From Bacteroidota bacterium (GTDB lineage: Bacteria > Bacteroidota > Bacteroidia > Bacteroidales > JAGONC01), in assembly GCA_026391695.1 (NCBI GenBank), contig JAPLDP010000021.1:1-64000 (forward strand): 64,000 nucleotides of DNA, in the 5' to 3' direction. The notes under the pieces were generated by a model, which worked only from the letters and a program-made list of their open reading frames with translations, was not told the origin of the DNA and did no database searches. The position numbers and the translations under genes are program-made. This document shows positions 36,276 to 44,171 of this stretch, in pieces. Each line of letters opens with the position of its first letter. Positions within the stretch are counted from its first letter, which is position 1.

Positions 36276-36367
36276 ATTTTTATTATTTTCGTGATATAAA
36301 CTCTCCCTTTTTTTCTTTTTAATCATCAACGTCCAAGGGGGTGAGTTTCTCCTTACAAATATACTAC
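36276..36367. promoter_or_regulatory. Short divergent promoter region of the AmmeMemoRadiSam locus
   Basis: The 92 bp between two divergent genes must serve both. The sequence is AT-rich with no strong TAnnTTTG match, so the exact promoters are not located. Confidence 0.3.
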
Positions 36368-38512
36368 ATGGATACCAGATATAAAAATCGTTTCTACTTA
36401 TCTGTAGTGGCTGCCGGTCTGGTGTCCATCACTACACAAATCATCCTCCTCAGGGAGTTTATGGTGGTCTTTTACGGAAATGAGCTGGTGATGGGCATCA
36501 TCCTTGCCAACTGGATGCTGCTGACTGGGCTGGGATCTTTTTTGGGCCGGTTTTCCGGGAATATGAAACACGGCCCGGCACTCATTGTTATTTGCCTGGC
36601 CCTGCAGGCCATTATGCCCGTCATCACGGTTTTCCTGCTGTATGTCATGCGGAATGCCATCTTCCCCGTTGGGAAGATGATCGGCATTCTTGAAGTCTTT
36701 TATAGTTCCCTTATCCTTCTTTTACCATTTTGCATGGTTACCGGATTTCTTTTCACGGTCTTCTGCACCCATGCATTTCAGAAATTTCAGGAAAATCTGA
36801 CAAGCCGTATCTATGGCCTCGAATCAACAGGAAGCATAATCGGCGGTGTGCTGTTTAACTTCATTCTGGTGTTTTATTTTAAGACATTCCAAAGCCTCAT
36901 GGTTTTAATGGTCATCAGCTTTGTGGCAGCTTTTATCTTTTCACTTATGTTTAAAGGCTTGTGGAAATATCTGTTGATCTCCGTTGCTGTTACTGCCATT
37001 GTGATGATGAACGTCATCAGCCTCGATAGCCTGTCAAAAAAGAGGCTTTATGTTGATCAGGATATTTTATACCAGAAGGATACTCCTTACGGGAATATTG
37101 TGGTGACCCAGACCGGCGGCCAGATAAATTTTTATGAGAATGGAGTCACTTTATTCACCTCAGGCAATACCATTGAAAATGAAGAATCGGTGCATTATGC
37201 GATGGTGCAAAACAAGCACCCCCAAAATATACTGGTCTTATCAGGTGGAATGTCAGGAATCATTTCTGAGATCGAAAAATACCCAATCCACCGGATTGAT
37301 TATGTGGAAATGAATCCCTGGATCATCAGGATAGCTGAAAGGTATTTTAAAAGGCCGGCTGATAGCCTTGTCAGGATAATTAATAAGGATGCCAAATTAT
37401 TTATCCGGCAAACCGGCCAGAAATACGATGTGGTATTGATTAATCTGCCGGAACCGGCGACAGCGCAGATCAACAGGTTTTATACGGTGAATTTCTTTAA
37501 AAGCCTGAAAACGAAACTTGATCCCGGCGCCGTTGTGTCGACCAGCCTTATGTCGACAGCCAACTACATGAGTCCGGAACAACGCAGGATTCATTCAGCG
37601 TTAATGAATTCACTTCATCAATCCTTTAATAACGTCATCATCATACCCGGCGGAAAGAATTATTTTATCGCCTCCGACAGCACCCTTGACATCGGCATTG
37701 CAGAGCTCATTAAAAAGAGAAGCCTGGATAATGTATACGTCAACCAGTACTATATCGATGACGGCCTGCTAAAGGAAAGAAGTGCTAATATCCTGGCCTC
37801 TCTTGACATGAAAGGCGGTGTGAACACCGATTTCAAGCCGGTATCTTATCTTCAGCAATCCTTGCTCTGGCTGAGTTACTTTAAAATGGATTACCGGGTA
37901 CCATTGATGGTTATTATTGTTTTGTTGGTCATGGTTATCTTTTTTTTCAGCCCCGTCAACCTGGGCATGTTTGCAGGAGGTTTTACCGCCTCCTCCCTTG
38001 AATTTCTTATTCTGATAGCATTTCAGGTCATCTACGGCTATGTGTATCAGATGACCGGTGTCATCATCATGACATTCATGGCCGGCCTGGCGCTGGGATC
38101 CCTTTACATGAACCACTACCTGCCCCGGAATGGCAGTAAAAATTATCGCCGGATTCTGCTTGGCCTGGCAATATTTTCATTCCTTCTGCCCTTGCTTATC
38201 TTTGTCATGAGCAGCACCTATTTACCTGCTGTTGCCGTACATGCCCTGTTTATCATCCTTACGCTGATCCTGTCAGGCCTCGTAGGCATGCTTTTCGCAC
38301 AGGCATCGGTAATTCAAAGAGATAGTGTCAGCCATACCTCATCCGCAATTTACAGCGCCGACCTGATCGGCTCAGCCTTCGGCGTACTCATCGTATCAGC
38401 TTTTCTCCTTCCCTGGTTAGGCATAACACAGGTATGTTTCATCATCGGATGCCTGAATGTTTTATCCTGGATAATGCTCCTTGTGCGAAAAGGAATGATC
38501 CTGAATTTATGA
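36368..38512 (+). CDS. Polytopic membrane protein with divergent spermidine-synthase domain
   Basis: A 714-residue inner-membrane protein. About six N-terminal helices (1-220) are followed by a spermidine-synthase-type Rossmann domain (about 235-480) and a further six to seven helices (about 510-710). The SAM-site motif reads VLSGGMSGI where aminopropyltransferases have GGGDGG, and the catalytic-region motif reads LINLPEP where they have an Asp-x-x-Asp-Pro. Polyamine synthesis is therefore doubtful, and another SAM-linked or ligand-binding role is likely. I start at ATG 36368; the upstream GTG at 36341 lacks support. It lies 72 bp before the radical SAM gene on the same strand. Confidence 0.8.
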   Translation: MDTRYKNRFYLSVVAAGLVSITTQIILLREFMVVFYGNELVMGIILANWMLLTGLGSFLGRFSGNMKHGPALIVICLALQAIMPVITVFLLYVMRNAIFPVGKMIGILEVFYSSLILLLPFCMVTGFLFTVFCTHAFQKFQENLTSRIYGLESTGSIIGGVLFNFILVFYFKTFQSLMVLMVISFVAAFIFSLMFKGLWKYLLISVAVTAIVMMNVISLDSLSKKRLYVDQDILYQKDTPYGNIVVTQTGGQINFYENGVTLFTSGNTIENEESVHYAMVQNKHPQNILVLSGGMSGIISEIEKYPIHRIDYVEMNPWIIRIAERYFKRPADSLVRIINKDAKLFIRQTGQKYDVVLINLPEPATAQINRFYTVNFFKSLKTKLDPGAVVSTSLMSTANYMSPEQRRIHSALMNSLHQSFNNVIIIPGGKNYFIASDSTLDIGIAELIKKRSLDNVYVNQYYIDDGLLKERSANILASLDMKGGVNTDFKPVSYLQQSLLWLSYFKMDYRVPLMVIIVLLVMVIFFFSPVNLGMFAGGFTASSLEFLILIAFQVIYGYVYQMTGVIIMTFMAGLALGSLYMNHYLPRNGSKNYRRILLGLAIFSFLLPLLIFVMSSTYLPAVAVHALFIILTLILSGLVGMLFAQASVIQRDSVSHTSSAIYSADLIGSAFGVLIVSAFLLPWLGITQVCFIIGCLNVLSWIMLLVRKGMILNL

Positions 38513-38557
38513 TCCTTGATAATTGAAATCTTTGTGATTCTTTGTGTCTTCTTTGTG

Positions 38558-38565
38558 TAACTTTG
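38558..38565 (+). promoter_or_regulatory. -7 box (TAACTTTG) upstream of the radical SAM gene
   Basis: It matches TAnnTTTG exactly, 19 bp before the ATG, inside a stretch of CTTTGTG repeats that offers several TTTG candidates for -33. The gene may thus be transcribed on its own as well as from upstream. Confidence 0.4.
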
Positions 38566-38584
38566 TGTTATATCCTGGATCACG

Positions 38585-39745
38585 ATGAGCAAAAAGATCA
38601 CCAAGCGGGAATTCATCAAGTACAGCTTATATAGCACATGCGGCGCTGTGCTCGGTTTAAGCTCACTTGACCTGCTGGCCTCCGGCGCCGGGAAATTATT
38701 CAGAGCTCCAGCACAAGGTCCGCAGGACCTCTGGAAATGGAGCAAGGAAGCAGCCTTTTACATCCAGACACCACGGGGTATGAAATGCCTGATCTGCCCG
38801 ACGGAGTGCAGTGAAATATCAGAGATTAAATATGGCACCTGCCGCACACGCATAGCCTCCGGCAATAAACTCTATACCATCGCCTATGGCAATCCCTGTG
38901 CTGTTCATGTCGATCCTATTGAGAAAAAACCGCTTTACCACTTTCTTCCCACAACCACTGCCTTTTCCATTGCCACTGCCGGCTGTAATCTGGCCTGCCT
39001 CAACTGCCAGAACTGGACTATCTCACAATCCAGCCCTAAAGACACACAGAACTCCGACCTCATGCCCGATAAGGTCGTTGAAGAATGTCTGAACTCAAAG
39101 TGCCGGTCCATTGCCTATACGTATTCCGATCCTGTAGCTTATTATGAGTATGCTTACGACACAGCTAAGCTGGCCAGAGACAAAGGAATAAAAAATGTCC
39201 TGGTGTCGGCCGGGTATATTTATGAGCGGCCATTGAGGGAATTGTGCAAATATTTCGATGCGGCCACTATTGACATCAAGTCATTCAGCGAAGATATCTA
39301 TGCCATGCTGAATGGAGCTAAATTGAAGCCGGTGCTGGAAGCGCTGAAAATAATGAAACAGGAGGGCCTGTGGCTGGAGATATCCAATCTGGTTGTGCCA
39401 AGCTGGACCGACGATATGGAGATGATCAAACGCATGTGCGGCTGGTTCGTGGAGAATGACTTTGCCGGCAATCCCTTCCATTTTCTTCGCTTCCAACCCC
39501 AGTATAAACTTACCAACCTGCCGCCAACGCCCGCATCGACACTCGAAAAAGCCAGGGATATAGCGCTGGGTGCAGGGATGAAATTCGTGTATATCGGCAA
39601 TGTCCCCGGTGAAGGCGAAACAACCTTCTGCCCGAAATGCAAGAAAACGCTTATTGACAGAAGAGGTTTTCAGATCCTGGCCAATAACATTGTAAATTCC
39701 AGATGCAAATTCTGCCAGGAGCCCATACCGGGTGTATGGCAGTGA
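38585..39745 (+). CDS. AmmeMemoRadiSam-system radical SAM enzyme with Tat-like leader
   Basis: A 386-residue radical SAM protein. The cluster motif is CNLACLNC (C-x3-C-x2-C, about residues 137-144) in the setting IATAGCNLACLNCQNWTIS. Extra cysteines occur before it (CLICPTEC, then GTCRTR) and at the end (CPKCKK ... CKFCQ), consistent with the auxiliary sites of this family. The N-terminus MSKKITKREFIKYSLY followed by a hydrophobic stretch resembles a twin-arginine leader with Lys-Arg in place of Arg-Arg. Folded Fe-S enzymes use the Tat route, which agrees with the Memo-AMMECR1 partner being a lipoprotein. The substrate of the system is unknown. Confidence 0.86.
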   Translation: MSKKITKREFIKYSLYSTCGAVLGLSSLDLLASGAGKLFRAPAQGPQDLWKWSKEAAFYIQTPRGMKCLICPTECSEISEIKYGTCRTRIASGNKLYTIAYGNPCAVHVDPIEKKPLYHFLPTTTAFSIATAGCNLACLNCQNWTISQSSPKDTQNSDLMPDKVVEECLNSKCRSIAYTYSDPVAYYEYAYDTAKLARDKGIKNVLVSAGYIYERPLRELCKYFDAATIDIKSFSEDIYAMLNGAKLKPVLEALKIMKQEGLWLEISNLVVPSWTDDMEMIKRMCGWFVENDFAGNPFHFLRFQPQYKLTNLPPTPASTLEKARDIALGAGMKFVYIGNVPGEGETTFCPKCKKTLIDRRGFQILANNIVNSRCKFCQEPIPGVWQ

Positions 39746-39751
39746 GCCGGT

Positions 39752-40054
39752 TTAGCCCCCTAACCACTGAAATACCACCTTCTCAGCCCGCCCTGAATGT
39801 CCCTTCAGTACTTTTATACCGGCATTCTTTAGCACCAGTTCATCAGGTGACTCCAGCCTTTTGACAAAAAGGGTCGTCACTTTTGCATCGATGAGTTGGA
39901 AAACTTTACCTACTATGTAGTGGCATTTTTCAGCTTTGATCCTGCTCTTTTCAAGGATTTTTTTTTCTTTGGCATCGATGGTATAGATCTGAAATTCGCT
40001 GCATGAACGAAATTCATCGACATTATTGCGTGTAGTCGCGATGGCAATGATCAT
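39752..40054 (-). CDS. NifX/NifB-type dinitrogenase cofactor-domain protein
   Basis: A 100-residue single-domain protein (Nitro_FeMo-Co family). The typical opening MIIAIATTRNNVDEF is followed by a beta-alpha domain with AEKCHYIVGKVFQLIDAKVTTLFV and a GIKVLKG ending. Stand-alone members are often found beside Fe-S or radical SAM genes outside nitrogen fixation and are thought to bind metal clusters. It is convergent with the radical SAM gene, 6 bp between stops, and no nif genes are present. A link to the neighbouring system is possible but unproven. Confidence 0.75.
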   Translation of the reverse strand: MIIAIATTRNNVDEFRSCSEFQIYTIDAKEKKILEKSRIKAEKCHYIVGKVFQLIDAKVTTLFVKRLESPDELVLKNAGIKVLKGHSGRAEKVVFQWLGG

Positions 40055-40567
40055 GTTAAATTTTTAAAAGTCCGATAGATTTTTAATCCTACAAAGGTAA
40101 CGTCACACTCACTTGGTTTGTCCAAATTCTTTTTGTCATTGGTTTTTCTTTCTTGGCCATGGCCTTGCTGGGTAATGCTATCGGAAATTATGTTGGGATC
40201 GGTATGGCTTATCTCCTGCGATTAATTTGAAATATATATTCAATAATAGTTGATTTGCCCTGGAAATTATACTATCTTAGTGTCTTGTTTCACCTGCTCA
40301 CCCAATCCATTTAAATTTTAATCTGAATCATTGATTCAGGCAAAATGACTGATTCCGGATTTATTGGGAATTGAAATAATGCATACTTTTTTTCACCACA
40401 TTAGGCACATAGACCACAATAGGAATTTGTTTTTTATCTTGCTGATAGCATTTATGAAAAATCCTAATGTGTCCTACTGTGCCTATTGTGGTTAGAATTA
40501 TGTAATATAAGCGGCAATGAACTTTTGCTTTGTACCATATTTCTAAACATTACTAACTTTAAACCTA
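40055..40567. other. Intergenic region with a remnant reading frame and an imperfect inverted repeat
   Basis: From 40087 to 40230 an open frame of 47 codons without a proper start reads as two hydrophobic segments (WFVQILFVIGFSFLAMALLG, then IGNYVGIGMAYLL). It could be a degraded membrane gene or a tiny protein from the internal ATG. At about 40396-40425 and 40464-40498 two copies of a ccacattaggcaca-like motif lie in opposite directions and could form a long imperfect hairpin. Nothing else was seen. Confidence 0.35.
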
Positions 40568-41017
40568 ATGATTATGGACCCGAATCTGTACCACTTAGAC
40601 TATGAAAAACTGTTTGAAGTTTTGTTGACAATCGTCTTTTTGTCAATTTTCATCGAACGGGCATTAGCCCTTCTCTTTGAGTCCAGGGCATTTATCGAAA
40701 AAACTGAATCCGGCGACACAGTCGCGAAAATGAAACGAATTAATTTAGAGGATCCGGAGTATAAAAAATTATCCGAAAAGAAAAAGATTACAGGATTAAA
40801 GGAACTGATCTCACTGGTCGTGGCTGTTGCTGTATGCTGGATCTGGAAATTTGATGCCCTCACCATTCTATTTGTCACAAGCGACCAGATGCATTTATAC
40901 GGTTATCTTCTGACAGGGGCTGTGATTGCCGGCGGAAGCAAGGGATCGGTTAAACTATTTAAAGATACCATGGGAATTATGAGCTCGGCCGAAAAGCAAA
41001 GAGAGTCCATAAAATAA
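40568..41017 (+). CDS. Small membrane protein of unknown function
   Basis: A 149-residue protein with about three predicted transmembrane helices: around 15-35 (VLLTIVFLSIFIERALALLF), 77-97 (ISLVVAVAVCWIW) and 107-125 (LYGYLLTGAVIAGGSKG). A charged loop (about 40-75) and a charged tail complete it. I do not recognise a family; holin-like or phage-associated small membrane proteins share this size, but nothing else here is phage-like. Start could be ATG 40568 or 40574. It is 28 bp upstream of the endonuclease gene and may be co-transcribed with it. Confidence 0.65.
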   Translation: MIMDPNLYHLDYEKLFEVLLTIVFLSIFIERALALLFESRAFIEKTESGDTVAKMKRINLEDPEYKKLSEKKKITGLKELISLVVAVAVCWIWKFDALTILFVTSDQMHLYGYLLTGAVIAGGSKGSVKLFKDTMGIMSSAEKQRESIK

Positions 41018-41045
41018 GTGAATTGAACTATAAATAGCTGACCCG

Positions 41046-42104
41046 ATGAAAAAATATAGTACAATACTCTGTCTGGTAATCTTTTTAACCTCGTCTTATT
41101 TTTCTTATTCCCAATATCTTGTCGTGAGCAAGGCAGCCACAATCAAAGAACAACCTGATGTCGGTTCCGGAATAATTGAGAGAGTCGCACGCGGTGATAC
41201 TCTGCCTCTTCTTGAGCAAGGACAACAAACAAACGGTTATTATCATGTAAAATGTATTTCTGTCAACCAGCCAGGCTGGATATACCGGACACTGGTCCGC
41301 CGGTATGAAGGCCCGATACCCGGCAGTCAGCCTGATGATCAGACAGCTGTCGTAAATAGTTTAGTCGGCGTTGGAAAAATCCCTGCAGGATACTATACCG
41401 GCACTGAAAACCTTGAGGGACAGGATTTGGAAAGGAAGCTCTATGAAATAATCAGAAATCAGGTCGAATTCGAATATACCTCCGATGATACAACAGATGT
41501 ATGGGATATTTTAAAGGATACAGATCGTGATCCTGCAGATCCTGACCATGTGATATGCATTTATTCCGGGATTTCCATGGATGCTGCATCAGAGAAGAAC
41601 ACCTGGCAGCGCGAACATGTCTGGTCGCAGTCGCATGGCCAGTTTGGGAGGAAGGAAGGCCCCGGCGTCGACGTCCACCATCTCCGGCCGGTGCATCCTA
41701 AATTCAATGGTTCCAATGCCAAATCAAATAAGGATTTTGATGAAGGAGGAAAGGCTTTTAAATATGACGGCCGGGAATATGGCTGTTATGTCACCGATTC
41801 AACATGGGAACCCCGCGATGAAGTGAAAGGCGACATAGCCCGGATGATGTTTTATATGGATGTGAGATATGAAGGTGAAAATGGCGAACCGGACCTGGAA
41901 CTGATCAATAATTCCAACACATCAAAAAATTATAAGAACCAGCCTGTTTATGGTAACCTGCGTACGCTTCTGAAGTGGCATGAAGCCGATCCTGTCGACA
42001 ACTGGGAGAGAAATAGAAATGATCTCATCTATTCTAAATATCAGAAAAACCGGAATCCGTTTATTGACCATCCGGAATTTGTAAAAAAAATATGGCCGAA
42101 CTGA
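41046..42104 (+). CDS. Secreted endonuclease I with N-terminal SH3-like domain
   Basis: A 352-residue secreted nuclease. A signal peptide (about 1-22, ending SYSQ) leads into a bacterial SH3 domain (about 24-88, VSKAATIKEQPDVGSGII to GWIYRTLV). The endonuclease I domain (beta-beta-alpha metal fold) follows, with WQREHVWSQSHG and DVHHLRPVHPKFNGSNAKSN, the His and Asn of the active site. Enzymes of this family degrade extracellular DNA and RNA, for nutrient supply or biofilm turnover. No T9SS sorting domain is present, so it is probably periplasmic or released. A strong hairpin follows it. Confidence 0.88.
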   Translation: MKKYSTILCLVIFLTSSYFSYSQYLVVSKAATIKEQPDVGSGIIERVARGDTLPLLEQGQQTNGYYHVKCISVNQPGWIYRTLVRRYEGPIPGSQPDDQTAVVNSLVGVGKIPAGYYTGTENLEGQDLERKLYEIIRNQVEFEYTSDDTTDVWDILKDTDRDPADPDHVICIYSGISMDAASEKNTWQREHVWSQSHGQFGRKEGPGVDVHHLRPVHPKFNGSNAKSNKDFDEGGKAFKYDGREYGCYVTDSTWEPRDEVKGDIARMMFYMDVRYEGENGEPDLELINNSNTSKNYKNQPVYGNLRTLLKWHEADPVDNWERNRNDLIYSKYQKNRNPFIDHPEFVKKIWPN

Positions 42105-42152
42105 CCTGGATGGGCGGTAAATGTCGACAGAGATACCCGCTGCCATATAATA

Positions 42153-42188
42153 AAATAGCCTTGTACATAGTGTATGACAAGGCTATTT
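42153..42188 (+). terminator. Hairpin terminator downstream of the endonuclease gene
   Basis: AAATAGCCTTGT (42153-42164) pairs perfectly with ACAAGGCTATTT (42177-42188); the 12-nt loop holds a smaller CATA/TATG stem. The following T-run is short, so efficiency is uncertain. Confidence 0.6.
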
Positions 42189-42199
42189 AGCATCTTTGT

Positions 42200-42227
42200 G
42201 CGGTCTGGACGAGACTCGAACTCGCGA
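42200..42227 (-). repeat. Inverted 28-nt copy of the 3' end of tRNA-Asp
   Basis: This segment is the exact reverse complement of 42613-42640, which covers the T arm, acceptor 3' strand, discriminator and first C of the terminal CCA of tRNA-Asp. The adjoining minus-strand sequence forms only a partial hairpin (CCCGA/TCGGG) instead of D and anticodon arms. It is a tRNA fragment, not a functional tRNA. Confidence 0.75.
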
Positions 42228-42271
42228 TCTTCCCGATGAAAATCGGGACCTTCTAACACTCTCTATAAATT

Positions 42272-42475
42272 CTCCGGAGGAGAATCCCGTTTGTAGGTAT
42301 CGAGCGACAAAATCTACCAAAGCTCCGGAGGAGTGACCCGTGAAATTTTGATGTTGTCAATAGGGAAAAGATATAAATAATCTAATGGTCGAAATATTTT
42401 GAAGACGGATCACTCCTCCGGAGCTTAAAAGATATGTTTATTTTAACAGCTATAAACAGTTTGCTCCTCCGGAGC
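42272..42475. repeat. CTCCGGAGGAG palindromic repeat cluster
   Basis: Four copies of CTCCGGAGGAG or its inverse occur at 42272, 42322, 42413 and 42463: two forward, then two reversed. The middle pair extends to 22 bp (42320-42341 and 42405-42426) with one mismatch. No gene is supported in this interval. It looks like a dispersed intergenic element of the host lineage. Confidence 0.65.
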
Positions 42476-42533
42476 ATTTATCACTGGCAATTCAATTTTT
42501 TACAAAAATTACTGAATGATTTCAAAATTGAAT

Positions 42534-42541
42534 TATCTTTG
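42534..42541 (+). promoter_or_regulatory. -7 box (TATCTTTG) of the tRNA-Asp gene
   Basis: It matches TAnnTTTG exactly and lies 24 bp before the mature tRNA 5' end, a normal distance for a tRNA promoter. Confidence 0.5.
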
Positions 42542-42565
42542 CATGCTCGTTTAAGAACGATTCTT

Positions 42566-42642
42566 GGTCTGGTAGTTCAGTTGGTTAGAATGCCTGCCTG
42601 TCACGCAGGAGGTCGCGAGTTCGAGTCTCGTCCAGACCGCCA
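42566..42642 (+). tRNA. tRNA-Asp (anticodon GTC)
   Basis: The cloverleaf can be drawn fully. The acceptor stem GGTCTGG (42566-42572) pairs with CCAGACC (42632-42638). The anticodon stem CCTGC/GCAGG encloses CTGTCAC with anticodon GTC, and the T arm GCGAG/CTCGT encloses TTCGAGT. Discriminator G and an encoded CCA end the gene at 42642. A hairpin terminator follows directly. Confidence 0.95.
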
Positions 42643-42647
42643 CTTCC

Positions 42648-42682
42648 AATCCCGGATATAATCAGATACCCGGGATTTTTTT
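42648..42682 (+). terminator. Rho-independent terminator of tRNA-Asp
   Basis: AATCCCGG (42648-42655) pairs with CCGGGATT (42670-42677), followed by seven T residues. It begins 6 bp after the encoded CCA. Confidence 0.8.
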
Positions 42683-42883
42683 GTGCCTATTAGCTTTCCG
42701 TTGAAAATATATTTGATTTAACAGATTGTGCGGATTATATTGTGCTGACCCAAATGCATTATTATACCTATGATCTTAAATGAATTACAGTATAATGTTA
42801 ATAATTTTTACTAAAATTTGAAAAATCAGTCTCAAAATCATAGGTATATTTAGGCGAAAAATGGATCAACCAATAAAAGCACA

Positions 42884-43471
42884 ATGGGTACAGAAATATT
42901 GCCTGAATTCATTTTGACAAACTATGAAGTCCATGAATGGAAACATGCTGTTGCTGTGCTTGTTAGTGATTTTCCTGTTGAATTCAGAGATATCAAAGAT
43001 CTCTTGACCGGTTTCAGGCTTCATGAAAATTGGATAAAAGAACCTGGTGGAAGAAAATCACTGGTTTCAGAGAGTATTGATAAATTTCTCACTGACCGTG
43101 GCTGGCAGGAAAAGAAATTTGACACCTCAGTCAATGTAGATGACAGAGTTATGAAATCTCCAACACATAAGGTCGATTGCTATAAAAATCAAATAGCTCT
43201 TGAAATAGAGTGGAATAATAAAGATCCGTTTTTCGACAGGGATTTGAATAATTTCCGTCTGTTATTCGATCTGCGAGCCATAAGCGTGGGCATTATTATC
43301 ACACGCTGTGATCGTCTTCAGGAGATTTTTGACCGGCTTGGACGAGGGGCGTCCTATGGATCATCTACTACTCACATGTCTAAGCTTATCTCCAGAATCG
43401 AAGGCGGTGGAGGAGGAGGATGTCCTATTTTAGTTTTCGGTATTACAAATAATTTATACGTTGAGGATTAA
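42884..43471 (+). CDS. BglII/BstYI-like type II restriction endonuclease
   Basis: A 195-residue protein that resembles the BglII/BstYI restriction endonuclease family. The probable catalytic core is KVDCYKNQIALEIEWN (about 97-112), an Asp followed by a Glu-x-Glu pattern in a PD-(D/E)xK-like fold, then DPFFDRDLNNFRLLFDL and GIIITRC. An unusual run of six Gly (EGGGGGGC) lies near the end. The adenine methyltransferase 4 bp downstream makes it a restriction-modification pair. BglII and BstYI cut AGATCT and RGATCY, so a GATC-centred site is likely, but it cannot be read from sequence. Confidence 0.8.
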   Translation: MGTEILPEFILTNYEVHEWKHAVAVLVSDFPVEFRDIKDLLTGFRLHENWIKEPGGRKSLVSESIDKFLTDRGWQEKKFDTSVNVDDRVMKSPTHKVDCYKNQIALEIEWNNKDPFFDRDLNNFRLLFDLRAISVGIIITRCDRLQEIFDRLGRGASYGSSTTHMSKLISRIEGGGGGGCPILVFGITNNLYVED

Positions 43472-43475
43472 TACA

Positions 43476-44171
43476 ATGAAGGGAAAGGTAGCAGAAGATT
43501 TTATCAGACAAGTTCAGGGAAGATACTATGGAACTGTACTGGCCGATCCGCCATGGCAGTTCGATAACCGTACAGGGAAAGTAGCTCCGGAACATAAACG
43601 TCTCGCAAGGTACTCTACTCTCTCTTTGGAGGAGATCATGGAAATACCAGTCGACTTTGTCACTGCTGAGAAAAGCCATTTATACCTTTGGGTACCAAAT
43701 GCTTTATTGAAGGAAGGTTTAAAGGTGATGAAAGCATGGGGATTTGAATATAAGACAAATATAATTTGGCATAAAATACGTAAAGATGGCGGTCCTGACG
43801 GCAGGGGCGTTGGTTTCTATTTCAGAAATACAACTGAAATACTCCTGTTTGGCGTAAAAGGTAAACTCCGTACATCCGATCCTGGAAGAACACAGGTGAA
43901 TATCATTAAAAGCCGCAAACAGGAACACTCACGCAAACCTGAGGAACAATATAAGATTATTGAAGCCTGCAGCCCCGGGCCTTATATCGAACTTTTCTCA
44001 CGAGGATCCCGACCAGGTTGGGATGTATGGGGAAATCAATCGGAAGATTATGAGCCTACATGGGATACTTATAAACATAATAGCAGATCAATACAAAGAC
44101 AAGAGTTACTTAAGGAACGTTTTAGCAACGAGACTATAAAAGACGAAGTAAGGATGAAGGAAGAAAGATGA
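43476..44171 (+). CDS. MT-A70-family DNA adenine N6-methyltransferase
   Basis: A 231-residue methyltransferase that probably protects the host against the adjacent restriction enzyme. The catalytic motif DPPW is in VLADPPWQFDN near residue 28. Other MT-A70 marks are HLYLWVPNALL, WGFEYKTNIIWHK, NTTEILLFGVKG and YIELFSRGSRPGWDVWGN. Start ATG 43476 follows the endonuclease stop by 4 bp; the upstream TTG at 43461 overlaps that gene and is less likely. MT-A70 enzymes are an uncommon partner class for type II enzymes. Confidence 0.88.
   Translation: MKGKVAEDFIRQVQGRYYGTVLADPPWQFDNRTGKVAPEHKRLARYSTLSLEEIMEIPVDFVTAEKSHLYLWVPNALLKEGLKVMKAWGFEYKTNIIWHKIRKDGGPDGRGVGFYFRNTTEILLFGVKGKLRTSDPGRTQVNIIKSRKQEHSRKPEEQYKIIEACSPGPYIELFSRGSRPGWDVWGNQSEDYEPTWDTYKHNSRSIQRQELLKERFSNETIKDEVRMKEER

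Noticed and set aside
36368-38512. True spermidine synthase (speE)
   Set aside because: Two catalytic motifs are altered and the domain sits between membrane segments.
39752-40054. Evidence for nitrogen fixation
   Set aside because: A lone NifX-type domain is common outside nif clusters, and no nifHDK genes are present.
42200-42270. A second tRNA gene on the minus strand
   Set aside because: Only the T arm and acceptor 3' half are present; D arm and matching acceptor 5' half are missing.
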